The notes under the pieces: model-generated | Seen by the model: the letters and a program-made list of their open reading frames with translations, nothing else | The model's database searches: none | Told to the model about the DNA's origin: nothing | Source of the DNA: Oscillospiraceae bacterium | Lineage (GTDB): Bacteria > Bacillota > Clostridia > Oscillospirales > Ruminococcaceae | Direction of reading: 5' to 3' | DNA: 64,000 bases | NCBI GenBank assembly: GCA_021199855.1 | Contig: JAJQHD010000022.1 | Span: 33,347-97,346 of the forward strand | Shown: positions 40,987-48,328 of the stretch, piece by piece | Numbering within the stretch: position 1 is the first letter of the stretch | Layout: each line of letters begins with the position of its first letter | Translations under genes and position numbers: made by a program

Positions 40987-43404
40987 ATGAAATACGTTCG
41001 TAATTACGAATTTGCAGCTGTCGAGAAAAAATGGCAGGATTACTGGGAAGCCAATCACACCTTCGATGCTAAGATAGATCACTCGAAAGAGAAATTCTAT
41101 GCTCTCGTAGAGTTCCCGTACCCGTCAGGAGCTGGACTCCACGTCGGACACGTCAAGGCTTTTTCCGGACTTGAAGTAGTCTGCCGCAAGAAGAGACTTG
41201 AGGGCTATAATGTCCTCTTCCCGATAGGTTTCGATGCTTTCGGACTTCCGGCAGAGAACTATGCCATCAAGACAGGAGTACATCCAAGAATCTCGACTGA
41301 CCAGAATATCCACCACTTCTCAGAACAGTTAAAGAAGGTCGGCTTCTCGTTCGACTGGTCGAGAACCGTTGACACCACCGACGAGGACTACTATAAGTGG
41401 ACTCAGTGGATATTCCTTAAAATGTTCGAGCACGGTCTTGCATTCAGAGACAAGACTCTAGTCAACTATTGCCCCAGCTGTAAAGTCGTTCTTTCAAATG
41501 AAGACTCCCAGGGCGGCAAGTGCGACGTCTGCCACAGCGACGTTATCCAGAAGCCAAAGGACGTCTGGTACTTAAGAATCACCGACTATTGCGACAAGCT
41601 CCTCGAAGGTCTTGAAGAGGTAGATTACCTCCCGAACATCAAGCTCCAACAGCAGAACTGGATTGGCAAGTCGACTGGTGCGTTCGTAAACTTCGAGCTG
41701 AAGGATATCCCCGAAAAGCTCAGAATTTATACAACCCGTCCCGACACCCTCTATGGCGTCACATTCATGGTAATGGCACCCGAGCACCCGATTATCGACC
41801 AGTATAGCGACAAGATTACTAACTTTGACGCTGTCAAGGCATATCGTGACGAGTGCGCAAAGAAGACCGAGTTTGAAAGAACCCAGCTTGTCAAGGACAA
41901 GACCGGCGTCAAGCTCGAAGGAGTATCTGCAATAAATCCTGTCAACGGCACCGAAATCCCCGTTTACATATCCGATTATGTAATGATGGGCTACGGCACC
42001 GGCGCAATCATGGCAGTTCCTGCCCACGACCAGAGAGACTATGAGTTTGCCAAGAAGTTTGGCATCGACATAATTGAAGTCATCAAGGGCGGCGACATCT
42101 CAAAGGAAGCCTACACCGGCGATGGCGAGATGGTAAATTCCGGCGAGCTCAACGGTCTTACAAACAAGAAAGATTCCATCGAAAAGATGATAGAGGTTCT
42201 TGAAGCCAAGGGTGTGGGAGAGAAGGGCGTTCAGTACAAAATGAAGGACTGGGCGTTCAACCGTCAGCGTTACTGGGGCGAGCCCATCCCGATTGTATAT
42301 TGCGAACATTGCGGAATGGTTGCTGTTCCGTATAACGAACTGCCCCTGAAGCTCCCTGAAGTCGAGAACTTCGTTTCCGGCTCAGATGGCGAAAGCCCGC
42401 TTGCCAAGATTGACAGCTTTGTCAACTGCACCTGCCCGAAGTGCGGCAGACCCGCAAAGAGAGAAACCGACACCATGCCCCAGTGGGCAGGTTCGTCCTG
42501 GTACTATCTCAGATATTGCGACCCGCATAACTCAGAAGCATTGGCTTCTAAGGAAGCACTCGACTATTGGATGCCAGTCGACTGGTACAACGGCGGCATG
42601 GAGCACGTCACACGCCACTTGATTTATTCGAGATTCTGGCACAAGTTCCTCTATGACATCGGAGCCGTAAACACTTCGGAACCGTATATCAAGAGAACAG
42701 CTCAGGGCTTGGTTCTCGGACTCGACGGCGAAAAGATGAGTAAGTCAAAGGGAAATGTCGTCGACCCGCTCGATGTAATCAACGAGTATGGCGCAGACGT
42801 CCTGAGAGTTTACACCCTCTTCATGGGCGACTATGAAAAGGCGGCACCGTGGAGCGAATCGAGCGTCCGTGGCTGCAAGAGATTCTTAGAACGTGTCTGG
42901 GCACTTCAGGACACGCTTATCGACGGCGACACCTACAGACCTGAATTCACTTCAAAGATGCATAAACTCATCAAGAAGGTTTCAAACGACATCGACACGA
43001 TGAAGTATAACACCGCAATCGCCGCGATGATGACAATACTTAACGACTTTGCGGCGGCAGGCTCAATCAACCGTGCCGAGCTGAGAGATTTCTTAATCAT
43101 GCTCTATCCGTTTACTCCTCATATCACCGAGGAAATGTACGTAAATTGCAACTTTGGCGGCTATATCCATGACGCAAAATGGTGCACCTATGATGAAGCC
43201 CTCTGTAAGGATTCGGAAGTCGAAATCGCCGTCCAGATTAACGGCAAGATTAAAGACAAAGCCATGGTTCTGACCGAAGCGACATCTGACGAGGTTCTCC
43301 AGCAGGTCAAGTCTATAGACAAGATAGCTTCAGAACTTTCTGGCAAGATAATTGTCAAGGAAATCTATGTCAAGGGCAAGCTTGTGAACATCGTTGCAAA
43401 ATAA
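40987..43404 (+). CDS. leuS: Leucyl-tRNA synthetase
   Basis: 805 residues, normal length. The class I HIGH motif is seen as PYPSGAGLHVGHVKAF (about 39-54) and KMSKS as DGEKMSKSKGNVVDP (about 580). The CP1 editing domain is present (YTTRPDTLYGVTFMV, GTGAIMAVPAHDQRD). A zinc-knuckle-like CPSCK...CDVCHS segment and a C-terminal ACT-like end are visible. It charges tRNA-Leu and edits norvaline and isoleucine. It is the single gene of its transcript and is followed by the rpsU promoter. Confidence 0.97.
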   Translation: MKYVRNYEFAAVEKKWQDYWEANHTFDAKIDHSKEKFYALVEFPYPSGAGLHVGHVKAFSGLEVVCRKKRLEGYNVLFPIGFDAFGLPAENYAIKTGVHPRISTDQNIHHFSEQLKKVGFSFDWSRTVDTTDEDYYKWTQWIFLKMFEHGLAFRDKTLVNYCPSCKVVLSNEDSQGGKCDVCHSDVIQKPKDVWYLRITDYCDKLLEGLEEVDYLPNIKLQQQNWIGKSTGAFVNFELKDIPEKLRIYTTRPDTLYGVTFMVMAPEHPIIDQYSDKITNFDAVKAYRDECAKKTEFERTQLVKDKTGVKLEGVSAINPVNGTEIPVYISDYVMMGYGTGAIMAVPAHDQRDYEFAKKFGIDIIEVIKGGDISKEAYTGDGEMVNSGELNGLTNKKDSIEKMIEVLEAKGVGEKGVQYKMKDWAFNRQRYWGEPIPIVYCEHCGMVAVPYNELPLKLPEVENFVSGSDGESPLAKIDSFVNCTCPKCGRPAKRETDTMPQWAGSSWYYLRYCDPHNSEALASKEALDYWMPVDWYNGGMEHVTRHLIYSRFWHKFLYDIGAVNTSEPYIKRTAQGLVLGLDGEKMSKSKGNVVDPLDVINEYGADVLRVYTLFMGDYEKAAPWSESSVRGCKRFLERVWALQDTLIDGDTYRPEFTSKMHKLIKKVSNDIDTMKYNTAIAAMMTILNDFAAAGSINRAELRDFLIMLYPFTPHITEEMYVNCNFGGYIHDAKWCTYDEALCKDSEVEIAVQINGKIKDKAMVLTEATSDEVLQQVKSIDKIASELSGKIIVKEIYVKGKLVNIVAK

Positions 43405-43427
43405 TTTCAGAAAATTGCAAATTTCTC

Positions 43428-43456
43428 TTGACTTACTCGGGCAATTGTTCTATAAT
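43428..43456 (+). promoter_or_regulatory. SigA-type promoter of rpsU
   Basis: TTGACT (43428-43433), 17-base spacer, TATAAT (43451-43456). Confidence 0.85.
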
Positions 43457-43464
43457 GTAAGAAG

Positions 43465-43516
43465 TTACATTGTGCGAAAATGTAAGTATAATCCTCAGCC
43501 AGCCTCAGGCTAGCTG
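43465..43516 (+). promoter_or_regulatory. Two-hairpin leader of rpsU
   Basis: The 5' end of the predicted mRNA forms TTACATT/AATGTAA (43465-43471 with 43479-43485). A second, GC-rich hairpin follows with CAGC and AGCC arms mirrored at GGCT and GCTG (43496-43516). It ends 18 bases before the Shine-Dalgarno AAGGGAGGG. Its role is unknown: mRNA stability or autogenous control by S21 would be guesses. Confidence 0.55.
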
Positions 43517-43548
43517 CCTGACCATGTGGCAAAGGGAGGGAACATCAA

Positions 43549-43722
43549 ATGGCAGAAGTACACGTCGGCAAGAACGAATCACTGGACACCGCTCTTAAAC
43601 GCTTCAAGAGATCATGCGCTCGTGACGGTGTTATCGCCGAAGTACGCAAAAGAGAACACTACGAAAAGCCTTCTGTAAAGCGTAAAAAGAAGTCGGAAGC
43701 TGCTCGTAAGCGTAAGTACTGA
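43549..43722 (+). CDS. rpsU: 30S ribosomal protein S21
   Basis: 57 residues. It reads [20 protein letters not shown], then [20 protein letters not shown], and ends in a lysine/arginine tail typical of S21 ([14 protein letters not shown]). AAAGGGAGGG precedes the ATG at the right distance. S21 helps base-pairing of mRNA to the anti-Shine-Dalgarno. It stands alone between its own promoter and a strong terminator. Confidence 0.97.
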   Translation: MAEVHVGKNESLDTALKRFKRSCARDGVIAEVRKREHYEKPSVKRKKKSEAARKRKY

Positions 43723-43735
43723 TTAACTTAAAATC

Positions 43736-43783
43736 AAAGGCGAGCGAACGACGAAATCGTCGGACTGTTCGCCTTTGTTTTTT
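43736..43783 (+). terminator. Terminator of rpsU
   Basis: AAAGGCGA (43736-43743) pairs with TCGCCTTT (43769-43776), with an inner GACG/CGTC pair, followed by GTTTTTT. It ends directly at the RBS of yqeG. Confidence 0.88.
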
Positions 43784-43792
43784 GGAGGAAAA

Positions 43793-44287
43793 ATGCTTTT
43801 CAAGCCAAAATACGTATTCAACACCATCGCCGACATCGACATAGACTTTTTGAAAAAAGAGAACATCAAAGCCCTGATTCTAGATTTGGACAACACCCTG
43901 ACGACCCACAACAACCCGATTCCAAATGAAAAAATAGGAAAGTGGCTCGAAGGAATGAAGGCAGAGGGACTTCCGATGCTGATAATGTCCAACAACCACT
44001 ATGAGCGTGTAAAACCGTTTTCAGAGTCTTTGGGACTTGACTTCGTCTGTGACGCAGGGAAACCGCTCGGCAAAGGCTATCACGAAGCTGTCGAGCGCCT
44101 GGGACTCAGTAAAAAAGAGGTCGCCTCGGTGGGAGACCAGATTTATACCGACGTTCTCGGCTCAAATCTTCACGGAATCCGTTGTATCTTCACGTTTCCT
44201 ATCGTCTATGAAACCGGCTTTTGGTTCAGAGTAAAAAGAACCCTCGAAAAGCCATTACTGCCAAAGAAAGAGAGGGCACTGAAATGA
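43793..44287 (+). CDS. yqeG: YqeG family HAD phosphatase
   Basis: 164 residues from the ATG at 43793, after TTGGAGGAAAA. The HAD IIIA motifs are complete: ALILDLDNTLT (motif I, two aspartates), MLIMSNN (motif II), GKPLGKGYHEA (motif III lysine) and VGDQIYTDVLGSN (motif IV). The substrate is not established in general; YqeG relatives include phosphatidylglycerolphosphate phosphatases. The final residues are basic. The stop overlaps the next ATG (ATGA). Confidence 0.9.
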   Translation: MLFKPKYVFNTIADIDIDFLKKENIKALILDLDNTLTTHNNPIPNEKIGKWLEGMKAEGLPMLIMSNNHYERVKPFSESLGLDFVCDAGKPLGKGYHEAVERLGLSKKEVASVGDQIYTDVLGSNLHGIRCIFTFPIVYETGFWFRVKRTLEKPLLPKKERALK

Positions 44288-45147
44288 CAGCAAAATTCGG
44301 ACCAGCCGGAAGCTCCGAAGCCTTTTCAAAAAATTATAAGAAATCCTCGGAAATGCCGAAATATCTGAGCGAAATGGGTCTTGATGCCTTTGAATATCAG
44401 TGCGGGCAGGGAGTCAGAGTAACGGAAGCTACCGGACTTGCTCTAAGATCCGAAGCTGAGAAGTGGGAAGTAAGACTTTCGCTCCACGCGCCATACTTCA
44501 TTTCGCTCTCAAGCGTTGAGCCCGAGAAGCACGACAAGAGTATCGACTACATATTGCAGTCCTGTCGTGCGGCAAGGCTGATTGGAGCAGACAGAATAGT
44601 AATTCATTCCGGCTCCTGTGCCAAAATTTCACGTGAATATGCACTTGAACTCGCCTGCGAAACTCTTTCCCGTGCAAGACGGGCGGCAATCGCAGAGGGC
44701 TATGAGGACATCCACTTCTGTCCGGAAACAATGGGCAAGGTAAACCAGCTTGGCACTCTTGACGAAGTCTTAGCTCTTTGCAAGCTTGACGATACTTTCT
44801 TACCTACAGTCGATTTCGGGCATCTGAACGCAAGAACCTTCGGAGCCGTCAATTCAAGCGAAGCATTTGCTGAGATTCTCGACAAAATAGAAAACGAGCT
44901 GGGAAGCGACCGCTTAAAGGTCTTCCATTCTCACTTCTCAAAAATTGAGTACACAACCCCAGGTGGCGAGAAGAAGCACTTAACCTTTGAGGACACCACC
45001 TATGGTCCTGAATGTGAGCCGCTGATGGAGCTTATCGCAAAGTGCAACCTGACTCCTACGTTCATCTGCGAAAGTGCAGGAACCCAGGATATCGACGCAC
45101 TATTCATGAAACAAGTCTACAATAATTATTTATCGGGAGGAAAATAA
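44284..45147 (+). CDS. Endonuclease IV-like TIM-barrel protein
   Basis: 287 residues from ATG 44284, overlapping yqeG. The AP-endonuclease-2 fold is marked by its metal ligands in order: SLHAPYFISL, IVIHSGSC, FCPETMGK, TVDFGHLNAR, VFHSHFSKIEY and FICESAG. This matches the trinuclear zinc site of deoxyribonuclease IV (Nfo), which incises DNA at abasic sites. The N-terminus (KFGPAGSSEAFSKNYKKSSE) is also Nfo-like. It is close to the normal Nfo length, so a real repair nuclease is likely. A sugar isomerase-type TIM barrel is the alternative, less likely given the full ligand set. Confidence 0.85.
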   Translation: MTAKFGPAGSSEAFSKNYKKSSEMPKYLSEMGLDAFEYQCGQGVRVTEATGLALRSEAEKWEVRLSLHAPYFISLSSVEPEKHDKSIDYILQSCRAARLIGADRIVIHSGSCAKISREYALELACETLSRARRAAIAEGYEDIHFCPETMGKVNQLGTLDEVLALCKLDDTFLPTVDFGHLNARTFGAVNSSEAFAEILDKIENELGSDRLKVFHSHFSKIEYTTPGGEKKHLTFEDTTYGPECEPLMELIAKCNLTPTFICESAGTQDIDALFMKQVYNNYLSGGK

Positions 45148-45149
45148 AC

Positions 45150-46223
45150 ATGAGCAAATTTGAAAAACTGTTTGCAAGCGGTGTAATGCCCGAAGGCATC
45201 GACTGTGCGCTTATCACAGCAGACGTCAACCGCAGATACTTCACCGGTATGAAGTCATCCGCAGGCACGATAGTCGCCTTCAAGGACAAGGCATACCTCA
45301 TCATCGATTCGAGATATTTTGAGGTAGCTTCTCTTACCGTCAAGGACGCCGAAGTAATCCTTCAGGGCAAGCTCTTCGAGCAGATTAACGAGCTTTTAAA
45401 GAAGCACGGCGCCAAGACCGTTGCAATCGAGAGCGACTATGTCACCGTCAGCCAGCTTAACAGTTTCAAAGAGAAAATCACTGCCGCAGAGGTTGTCTCT
45501 TCAAACGATTTGAGCAAGGCAATCAGAGAGCTTCGAATCGTTAAGACCCAGGACGAAATCGACAAGATGATTAAGGCGCAGAGAATCGCCGAAAAGGCAT
45601 TTGACAACGTCCTTAACTTCATCAAGGTCGGCGTCACCGAGCGTGAAATCGGTCTCTGCCTCGACTACTATATGCTGAATAACGGCGCAGAAGATTTGTC
45701 TTTCGAGACCATTGCTCTGACTGGAGCAAATACTTCCCGTCCTCACGGAGTAGGTGGAGACACCAAGGTAACCGAGCACAGCTTCGTTCTGATGGACTAC
45801 GGCGCAACCTACGATGGCTACCACAGCGACATGACCCGTACCGTCTGCGTAGGAACTCCTACCGACAAGATGGCGGAAGTCTATTACATCGTCCTGAAAG
45901 CCCAGCTCGAAGCAATGAAGCACATCAAGGCTGGCGTAAATGCCGCTGACGTCGACAAGGTTGCCCGTGATATCATCACCGAAGCCGGCTATGGCGATAA
46001 ATTCGGACATTCTCTCGGACACGGTGTAGGACTTGAAATCCACGAAGCTCCTGCAGCGGCACCTTCGAGCAAGTATGTCTTCAAGGAGAATATGATAGTC
46101 ACCGATGAGCCTGGAATCTATCTCCCCGGAGAATTCGGCGTGAGAATCGAAGACTTTGTCATAGTCAAGAACGACGGTTGCATAGACATGACAGAAGCAC
46201 CGAAGTCGCTAATTGTTCTTTAA
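45150..46223 (+). CDS. M24 family Xaa-Pro aminopeptidase
   Basis: 357 residues, starting two bases after the previous stop with GGGAGGAAAATAAAC. The N-terminal creatinase-like domain (about 1-125) is followed by the pita-bread domain. Dimetal ligands are in MDYGATYDGYHSDMTRTV (two Asp), GHSLGHGVGLEIHE (His), VTDEPGIYLPG (Glu) and GVRIEDFV (Glu). It removes an N-terminal residue before proline in the cytosol. Position directly before efp is common in Firmicutes, and EF-P itself serves proline-rich nascent chains. Confidence 0.93.
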   Translation: MSKFEKLFASGVMPEGIDCALITADVNRRYFTGMKSSAGTIVAFKDKAYLIIDSRYFEVASLTVKDAEVILQGKLFEQINELLKKHGAKTVAIESDYVTVSQLNSFKEKITAAEVVSSNDLSKAIRELRIVKTQDEIDKMIKAQRIAEKAFDNVLNFIKVGVTEREIGLCLDYYMLNNGAEDLSFETIALTGANTSRPHGVGGDTKVTEHSFVLMDYGATYDGYHSDMTRTVCVGTPTDKMAEVYYIVLKAQLEAMKHIKAGVNAADVDKVARDIITEAGYGDKFGHSLGHGVGLEIHEAPAAAPSSKYVFKENMIVTDEPGIYLPGEFGVRIEDFVIVKNDGCIDMTEAPKSLIVL

Positions 46224-46281
46224 AAAGGCGCAATTCAGGCATAATATTTGCATAAAATTCACTTAAATTCGCCTTACCCTC

Positions 46282-46310
46282 TTGCATTATCGGCGATTAT
46301 CGGTTAAAAT
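46282..46310 (+). promoter_or_regulatory. SigA-type promoter of efp
   Basis: TTGCAT (46282-46287), 17-base spacer, TAAAAT (46305-46310). Confidence 0.7.
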
Positions 46311-46334
46311 AGAATTACTAAAGACAGAACTATC

Positions 46335-46363
46335 CTTTGGACACTTTGTGTGGTGTCCGAAAG
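46335..46363 (+). promoter_or_regulatory. Hairpin in the efp leader
   Basis: CTTTGGACAC pairs with GTGTCCGAAAG, with one bulged G, around TTTGTGTG. It ends four bases before the GGAGG of efp. Confidence 0.6.
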
Positions 46364-46381
46364 AATTGGAGGAAAATTTAA

Positions 46382-46939
46382 ATGATTTCAGCAGGTGAAT
46401 TCAGAAACGGCGTAACCTTTGAAGAAGACGGCAACGTAATGCAGGTCATCGAGTTCCAGCATGTAAAGCCCGGCAAGGGAGCCGCATTCGTAAGAACCAA
46501 GACAAAGAACGTACTTACTGGTGCAGTTGTAGAAAAGTCTTACAACCCGACCGCCAAGTTCCCGACAGCTTATATCGAGAGAAGAGACATGGAGTACTCT
46601 TACTCTGATGGTGAGCTCTATTACTTCATGGATTCCGAAACCTATGAGCAGATTCCCGTAAGCCCTAACGACGTAGGCGACAACTTCAAGTTCGTCAAGG
46701 AGAACATGGTCTGCACCATCCTTTCCTATAAGGGCAAGGTCTTCGGCGTAGAGCCCCCGTTCTTCGTAGATTTGGTCGTTACCCAGACCGATCCCGGCTT
46801 CGCTGGCAACACTGCCACAAATGCACAGAAGCCCGCAACCCTCGAAACCGGCGCAGAGATTAAGGTTCCGCTCTTCATCAACGAAGGCGAGACTATCAGA
46901 ATCGACACCAGAACCGGCGAGTACATGGGACGCGCTTAA
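46382..46939 (+). CDS. efp: Elongation factor P
   Basis: 185 residues, all three beta-barrel domains. Landmarks are the N-terminal [38 protein letters not shown], with lysine at the loop tip (PGKGA); the domain II segment [17 protein letters not shown]; and the end [24 protein letters not shown] relieves ribosomes stalled at polyproline. AATTGGAGGAAAATTTAA precedes the ATG. No lysyl-modification gene (epmA/B) or ymfI-type partner is in the window, so the modification state is unknown. Confidence 0.97.
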   Translation: MISAGEFRNGVTFEEDGNVMQVIEFQHVKPGKGAAFVRTKTKNVLTGAVVEKSYNPTAKFPTAYIERRDMEYSYSDGELYYFMDSETYEQIPVSPNDVGDNFKFVKENMVCTILSYKGKVFGVEPPFFVDLVVTQTDPGFAGNTATNAQKPATLETGAEIKVPLFINEGETIRIDTRTGEYMGRA

Positions 46940-46984
46940 TCTCTTATCAACAATACTAAAATTCAAACCAGAGGAGGATTTGTT

Positions 46985-47515
46985 ATGAATTTATCAGAAA
47001 AGGTACAGTATCTGAGCGGTCTTATGGACGGCTTGGGAATTGACGACTCAACCGACACCGGAAAGGTTCTTCTTGCAATGAAGGACATCTTAGACGAAGT
47101 GTGTGAGGCGGTTGACGGAATCGACAGCGATGTCGACGACATCGTGGATTTCTGCAACGCTATGGACGAGGATCTCCACGGAGTAGAGGAGGCTGTTTTC
47201 GCTGATGATCATGGCGAACCGCCTCACGGTCCTCATCATGGACCTCATGGACCACACGGTCCGCATGACCCTCACGACCCTCACGGTCCGCATCACGGAT
47301 CTCATGGTCCCCACGACCATGACCATTGCTGTTGCCATCATCACCCCGAGGAGGACGAGCCGTTCCCTTTTGACGACGATGATGATTGGGACTTGGAAGA
47401 GGATCATAATATGCTCCCTCCGTTCTGGAAGGATGACGAAGAAGTTGATATTCCCGACGAAACGGACGCAGACGAGGATCCCGAAGCAGATAGCGAGGAC
47501 AACGCCGAGGAATAA
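46985..47515 (+). CDS. CD1247-type protein with His-rich metal-binding-like centre
   Basis: 176 residues. The N-terminal 65 (MNLSEKVQYLSGLMDGLGID and on, with a helical acidic run ending in DEDLHGVEEAV) match the CD1247 N-terminal domain found beside efp in Clostridia. Residues about 75-125 are repeats of H-G-P-H, H-D-P-H and H-G-S-H with a C-C-C-H-H-H core, rich in His, Pro and Gly. The tail is strongly acidic (Asp/Glu) with a PPFWKDDEE segment. The repeat zone is encoded by short direct DNA repeats (about 47220-47330). Metal storage or sensing is suggested by the histidines but not shown. GAGGAGG precedes the ATG. Confidence 0.75.
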   Translation: MNLSEKVQYLSGLMDGLGIDDSTDTGKVLLAMKDILDEVCEAVDGIDSDVDDIVDFCNAMDEDLHGVEEAVFADDHGEPPHGPHHGPHGPHGPHDPHDPHGPHHGSHGPHDHDHCCCHHHPEEDEPFPFDDDDDWDLEEDHNMLPPFWKDDEEVDIPDETDADEDPEADSEDNAEE

Positions 47516-47535
47516 CCCTTGCCAAAAGAAAAAAC

Positions 47536-47577
47536 GCAATTTGCTCTCCTGTAATTTTGCAGGGGAGCAAGTATTGC
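47536..47577 (+). promoter_or_regulatory. Long hairpin between the CD1247-type gene and the RibU-like gene
   Basis: GCAAT (47536-47540) and TTGCTCTCCTG (47541-47551) pair with CAGGGGAGCAA (47560-47570) and ATTGC (47573-47577). There is no T run, so it may be a processing or stabilising hairpin. It is not an FMN riboswitch. Confidence 0.6.
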
Positions 47578-47631
47578 AATGTAAACCATTCAATGAACTA
47601 AAAGGAGTTCAGGAAAGAATATAGGTGACAC

Positions 47632-48312
47632 ATGTCCACACAATCAAAAAACAGACAAATCGACACAAAAAAGCTAGTCCTGGCGGCACTGTTTTCAGCG
47701 CTTGCATATCTTATTTCATTGGTATTCAGAATTCCATTCGTCCCGGCAGTCAGCTTTCTGAAGTATGACGCAAAGGACGTTATCATAGCCCTTGAAGGCT
47801 TCATTTTAGGACCGTGGTATTCGGTCGCAACATCCGTCATCGTCTCCCTTATTGAGATGGTAACCGTCAGCTCAACCGGCATAATCGGAGCCGTCATGAA
47901 TGTGCTTTCAACATTATCGTTCGTGGTTCCGGCAACAGTAATTTACAAGTATAACCGCAAAGTTTCTGGAGCAGTTTTCGGACTCGCAGTAGGCGTTCTC
48001 GCAATGACCGGCTGTATGCTCCTCTGGAACTACTTTATCACCCCGCTCTACATGGGCGTTTCGAGAGAAGCCGTCGCCGCACTTTTGCTTCCTGCATTCT
48101 TCCCGTTCAATTTCATCAAGGGACTCATCAACGCCTGCCTTACATTCATTCTGTATAAACCGATAATGAATGCTTTGAGACACGCTAAAGTCCTTCCTGC
48201 ATCATCCGGAAGCGCACCGAAAAAGGGCACCGCAGTTGCAATCAATATAGCAATGGTGGCAGTCCTTGCAATCGCTCTCGGAATCGCAATCTGGCTCAGT
48301 ACAAGAAGCTAA
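47632..48312 (+). CDS. ECF transporter S component, RibU-like
   Basis: 226 residues with six hydrophobic segments. RibU-like features are LVLAALFSALAYLISLVFRI, PAVSFLKYDAKDVIIALEGFILGP, the SSTGIIGAVMNVLSTLSFVVPA segment and FFPFNFIKGLINACLTFIL. RibU binds riboflavin and shares the ECF module encoded elsewhere. An in-frame TGA at 47626 fixes the ATG at 47632, with AGGTGA upstream. No FMN riboswitch is present, so the substrate assignment rests only on sequence resemblance. The C-terminus has an extra hydrophobic segment (VAINIAMVAVLAIALGIAIW). A GH13 enzyme gene follows by 16 bases. Confidence 0.75.
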   Translation: MSTQSKNRQIDTKKLVLAALFSALAYLISLVFRIPFVPAVSFLKYDAKDVIIALEGFILGPWYSVATSVIVSLIEMVTVSSTGIIGAVMNVLSTLSFVVPATVIYKYNRKVSGAVFGLAVGVLAMTGCMLLWNYFITPLYMGVSREAVAALLLPAFFPFNFIKGLINACLTFILYKPIMNALRHAKVLPASSGSAPKKGTAVAINIAMVAVLAIALGIAIWLSTRS

Positions 48313-48328
48313 TCGAAAGGAGATTCCT

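Noticed and set aside
44221..44283. Longer N-terminus of the endonuclease IV-like protein
   Set aside because: It overlaps the yqeG coding end by 67 bases; the ATGA overlap at 44284 is the usual coupling and matches the family start.
47205..47345. Tandem short repeats that could suggest a CRISPR-like array
   Set aside because: Units are 6-12 bases, in frame and coding for H-G-P-H; no spacers of regular length and no cas genes. No CRISPR array was seen in the window.
47090..47624. Long frames on both strands over the His-rich gene
   Set aside because: They arise from the repetitive CAT/CAC-GGT-CCT codons of the real gene and carry low-complexity Met/Arg/Val sequence.
47516..47631. FMN riboswitch before the RibU-like gene
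   Set aside because: None of the conserved FMN aptamer blocks (AGGGYGAAAUUC-type or GAUYYGGU-type) is present.
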